Shown here: one piece after another, positions 23,211 to 24,439 of the stretch
How positions within the stretch are numbered: the first letter of the stretch is position 1
Layout of the letters: every line of letters starts with the position of its first letter
Assembly: GCA_019423835.1 (NCBI GenBank)
Contig: JAHZAR010000034.1
Location: 1-24,439, forward strand
From: Clostridiales bacterium
GTDB taxonomy: Bacteria; Bacillota; Clostridia; Lachnospirales; Lachnospiraceae
Length of the DNA stretch: 24,439 bases
Direction: 5' to 3'
Position numbers and translations under genes: made by a program
The notes under the pieces: model-generated
The model's database searches: none
The model's input: only the letters and a program-made list of their open reading frames with translations
Told to the model about the DNA's origin: nothing

Positions 23211-23239
23211 ATTATAATGTCACAAGTTAATATTCTAAA
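23211..23239 (-). promoter_or_regulatory. Promoter of the lanthipeptide precursor gene
   Basis: Minus strand TTTAGA (23239-23234), 17-base spacer and perfect TATAAT (23216-23211). The start would be about 35 bases before the precursor ATG. The weak -35 is compatible with a regulated lantibiotic promoter, but I found no clear SpaR/NisR-type direct repeat. Confidence 0.5.
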
Positions 23240-23477
23240 TATATATGTTATATTATCATATTTTCTATCTTTTATCAATGATAAACCCTCTTTATTTTGT
23301 CTATTTTCATAATTATTTCATCGAAAATTATATATTTTATAAAAATTGCACAATAAATCTAGTTTAGGAAAATCATTATATCTTTCAAAAAAATATATGG
23401 ATAATTTGCTCTGAATTTTAGATGTTGTAGCATCTTCACAAAATGATGATATGATTTAAAATATAATTACCATTGGC
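23240..23477 (-). other. AT-rich gap with a possible gene remnant
   Basis: About 240 AT-rich bases. On the minus strand a 35-codon open stretch (23466-23359) has protein-like composition (for example FVKMLQHLKFRANYPYIFLK) but no start codon with a ribosome site. It could be the truncated end of a gene that once preceded the peptide gene, such as a regulator or kinase. No family was recognised. Confidence 0.25.
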
Positions 23478-23510
23478 AAAAATAAAGGGAAGAGATAGAA
23501 ACCTCTTCCC
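23478..23510 (-). terminator. Intrinsic terminator, minus strand
   Basis: GGGAAGAG (23487-23494) and CTCTTCCC (23503-23510) form a perfect 8-bp stem. Read on the minus strand the stem is followed by TTTATTTTT. It would end transcription coming from the right, insulating the lanthipeptide promoter from the insertion sequence region. It might also be part of the insertion element's border. Confidence 0.6.
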
Positions 23511-23565
23511 AGTCATACAGATTTGTCTTATTGTTTAATTGCCAGAAAAAACATTAGGAGTCTGT

Positions 23566-24201
23566 ATGATGAATTCGATGATAAAGGAAAATGGCGTAAC
23601 ATTCAAGGAGTTAGAGAAAATATTTATGCATGAGTCTGCCAGATCGACAGGGAGTTCACGAAAGACTTTCTGGAACGGTATTGATCAGTTGCTGATGGAT
23701 GACAGAGATAAAAAGAAGTACCGGAATAAGGGAGACAGGCAGACAACCGTAAAGACCATGTATGATGAGGTAACCTATCAGATAAACATTTATGAAGTGA
23801 CTGAGAAGGACGGAAGAAAGCGTTTTGTATATCTGCTGGATGAAACATTGGAGCTGGATCATGTCGGTCTGATCTCGACGAATATGGCAGAACTGCTGGT
23901 AAAAAGGAGCACAAAACTATCTTACAGAGAATGCGCCCGGTAGGTCAGTGAGATGACAGGCCAGACCATCAGTGCGATGGGAGTATGGAATGCCATTCAG
24001 GTATTACGGGAAAAAGTTTGTGAGGATGAAGCAGAGCTGACAGAATCCTATAAGAAAGGGCATGTGAAAGGAAAAAGAGCGGTTCCTGTCCTGTTTGAAG
24101 AAGCGGATGGAGTTTATATCAGGCTGCAGGGAAAAGACAGGGAGGAAACCATCTGGAGAAGATTCTGGCACAAAAGTGCAGTGGAAAGCTGTATGAAGTG
24201 A
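23566..24201 (+). pseudogene. ISLre2-type (UPF0236) transposase, disrupted
   Basis: The N-terminal half is typical of ISLre2 transposases: ENGVTFKELEKIF, DRDKKKYRNKGDRQTTVKT, RFVYLLDETLELDHVGLIST and MTGQTISAMGVWNAIQ. The frame is broken by an in-frame TAG at 23941-23943, where a Gln codon (CAG) is likely in intact relatives, because the homology continues in the same frame (VSEMTGQ). A second stop ends the frame at 24201, after WRRFWHKSAVESCMK. The C-terminal half of the transposase is missing. The start ATG at 23566 follows TAGGAG by six bases. This is a decayed insertion sequence beside the AT-rich island. Confidence 0.85.
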
Positions 24202-24380
24202 CCGAACGTCTGCGTCGGCCGGTATTGGAAGAAGAAAAAGCAGAAGAATTCTATGGCGAGATTCTGATGGCAGCGAAAGCGCCAAAGAAAGACGGCAAAG
24301 GGTATGAATATCCGGCGATAGGGAATGTGGTTGGATTAAATGGAAAGATACAGAGAGAGAAAACGATTACTTCACAGTAA
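24198..24380 (+). pseudogene. Unidentified coding remnant joined to the broken transposase
   Basis: An open frame of 60 codons in a different frame from the transposase, reading YEVTERLRRPVLEEEKAEEF and later KAPKKDGKGYEYPAIGNVV. Composition looks coding but there is no ribosome site, and the frame is open upstream past the GTG at 24198. I do not recognise it; it may be a fragment of another mobile gene fused by deletion. The 59 bases after it hold no gene. Confidence 0.4.
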
Positions 24381-24439
24381 TGCCAGAGACCGTTTCAAGT
24401 TTTGTGTAAACTCAAAAAACTGATATAAGATATGTCATT

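Noticed and set aside
23171..23278. N-terminal extension of the lanthipeptide frame
   Set aside because: The strong AAGGAGG site, the promoter at 23211-23239 and the subtilin-like leader all place the start at 23170.

Overview
The window looks like chromosome from a GC-rich member of the Lachnospiraceae (Clostridium cluster XIVa). The basis is GGAGG ribosome sites throughout, a Pro T-box in front of proS, an archaeal-type ProRS and a clostridial molybdenum-hydroxylase accessory cluster. This is a judgement from gene content; no search was run. Base composition is GC-rich up to about 22.26 kb, turns clearly AT-rich from about 22.26 to 23.5 kb, and then enters a decayed insertion sequence.

Layout. 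(1) 1-3.43 kb, minus strand: proS then cca, behind a Pro-type T-box leader with its own promoter and extra hairpins. (2) 3.6-13.77 kb: a molybdenum cofactor / molybdate / selenium-dependent molybdenum hydroxylase (SDMH) accessory locus. It has yqeC; a divergent minus-strand gene fusing a ModE-type DNA-binding domain to a YqeB-type protein; then a plus-strand run of eight genes (molybdopterin-binding protein, moaC, moaA, MOSC-MogA fusion, modA, modB, modC, xdhC). The intergenic region holds a strong promoter, two matching 24-bp ModE-like operators and a leader with alternating CTGTCA/TGACAG segments that looks like an attenuator. (3) 13.7-16.1 kb: a cupin-AraC regulator divergent from an MFS transporter. 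(4) 16.07-18.9 kb, minus strand: AI-2E family transporter, alpha/beta hydrolase, CoA-type Nudix hydrolase and acylphosphatase, tightly packed. (5) 19.3-21.3 kb, minus strand: nitroreductase, RluA-type pseudouridine synthase and a second acylphosphatase. The pseudouridine synthase gene contains a dense cluster of DnaA-box-like 9-mers. (6) 21.6-22.26 kb: a hemolysin III family protein. (7) 22.26-24.4 kb: an accessory island with 29-bp direct repeats, a 105-bp MITE-like inverted repeat, a two-gene minus-strand cassette, and a broken ISLre2-type transposase.

The most novel content is that two-gene cassette. A 74-residue peptide carries a subtilin/nisin-type FDLD leader and a Cys/Ser/Thr-rich core without the CTPGC lipid II motif. 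It is followed by a 91-residue membrane protein that could be its immunity factor. No lanthipeptide modification, export or protease gene is visible in the window, so this looks like an orphan class I lanthipeptide unit carried on a mobile island.

How the Mo locus should work, from family knowledge: ModABC imports molybdate; MoaA and MoaC make cyclic pyranopterin monophosphate; the MogA domain adenylylates molybdopterin; and the MOSC, XdhC, YqeB and YqeC proteins take part in sulfuration, selenation or insertion for xanthine-dehydrogenase-like hydroxylases. MoaD, MoaE and the hydroxylase subunits are not in the window. The ModE-YqeB fusion is the obvious candidate regulator of the divergent operon.
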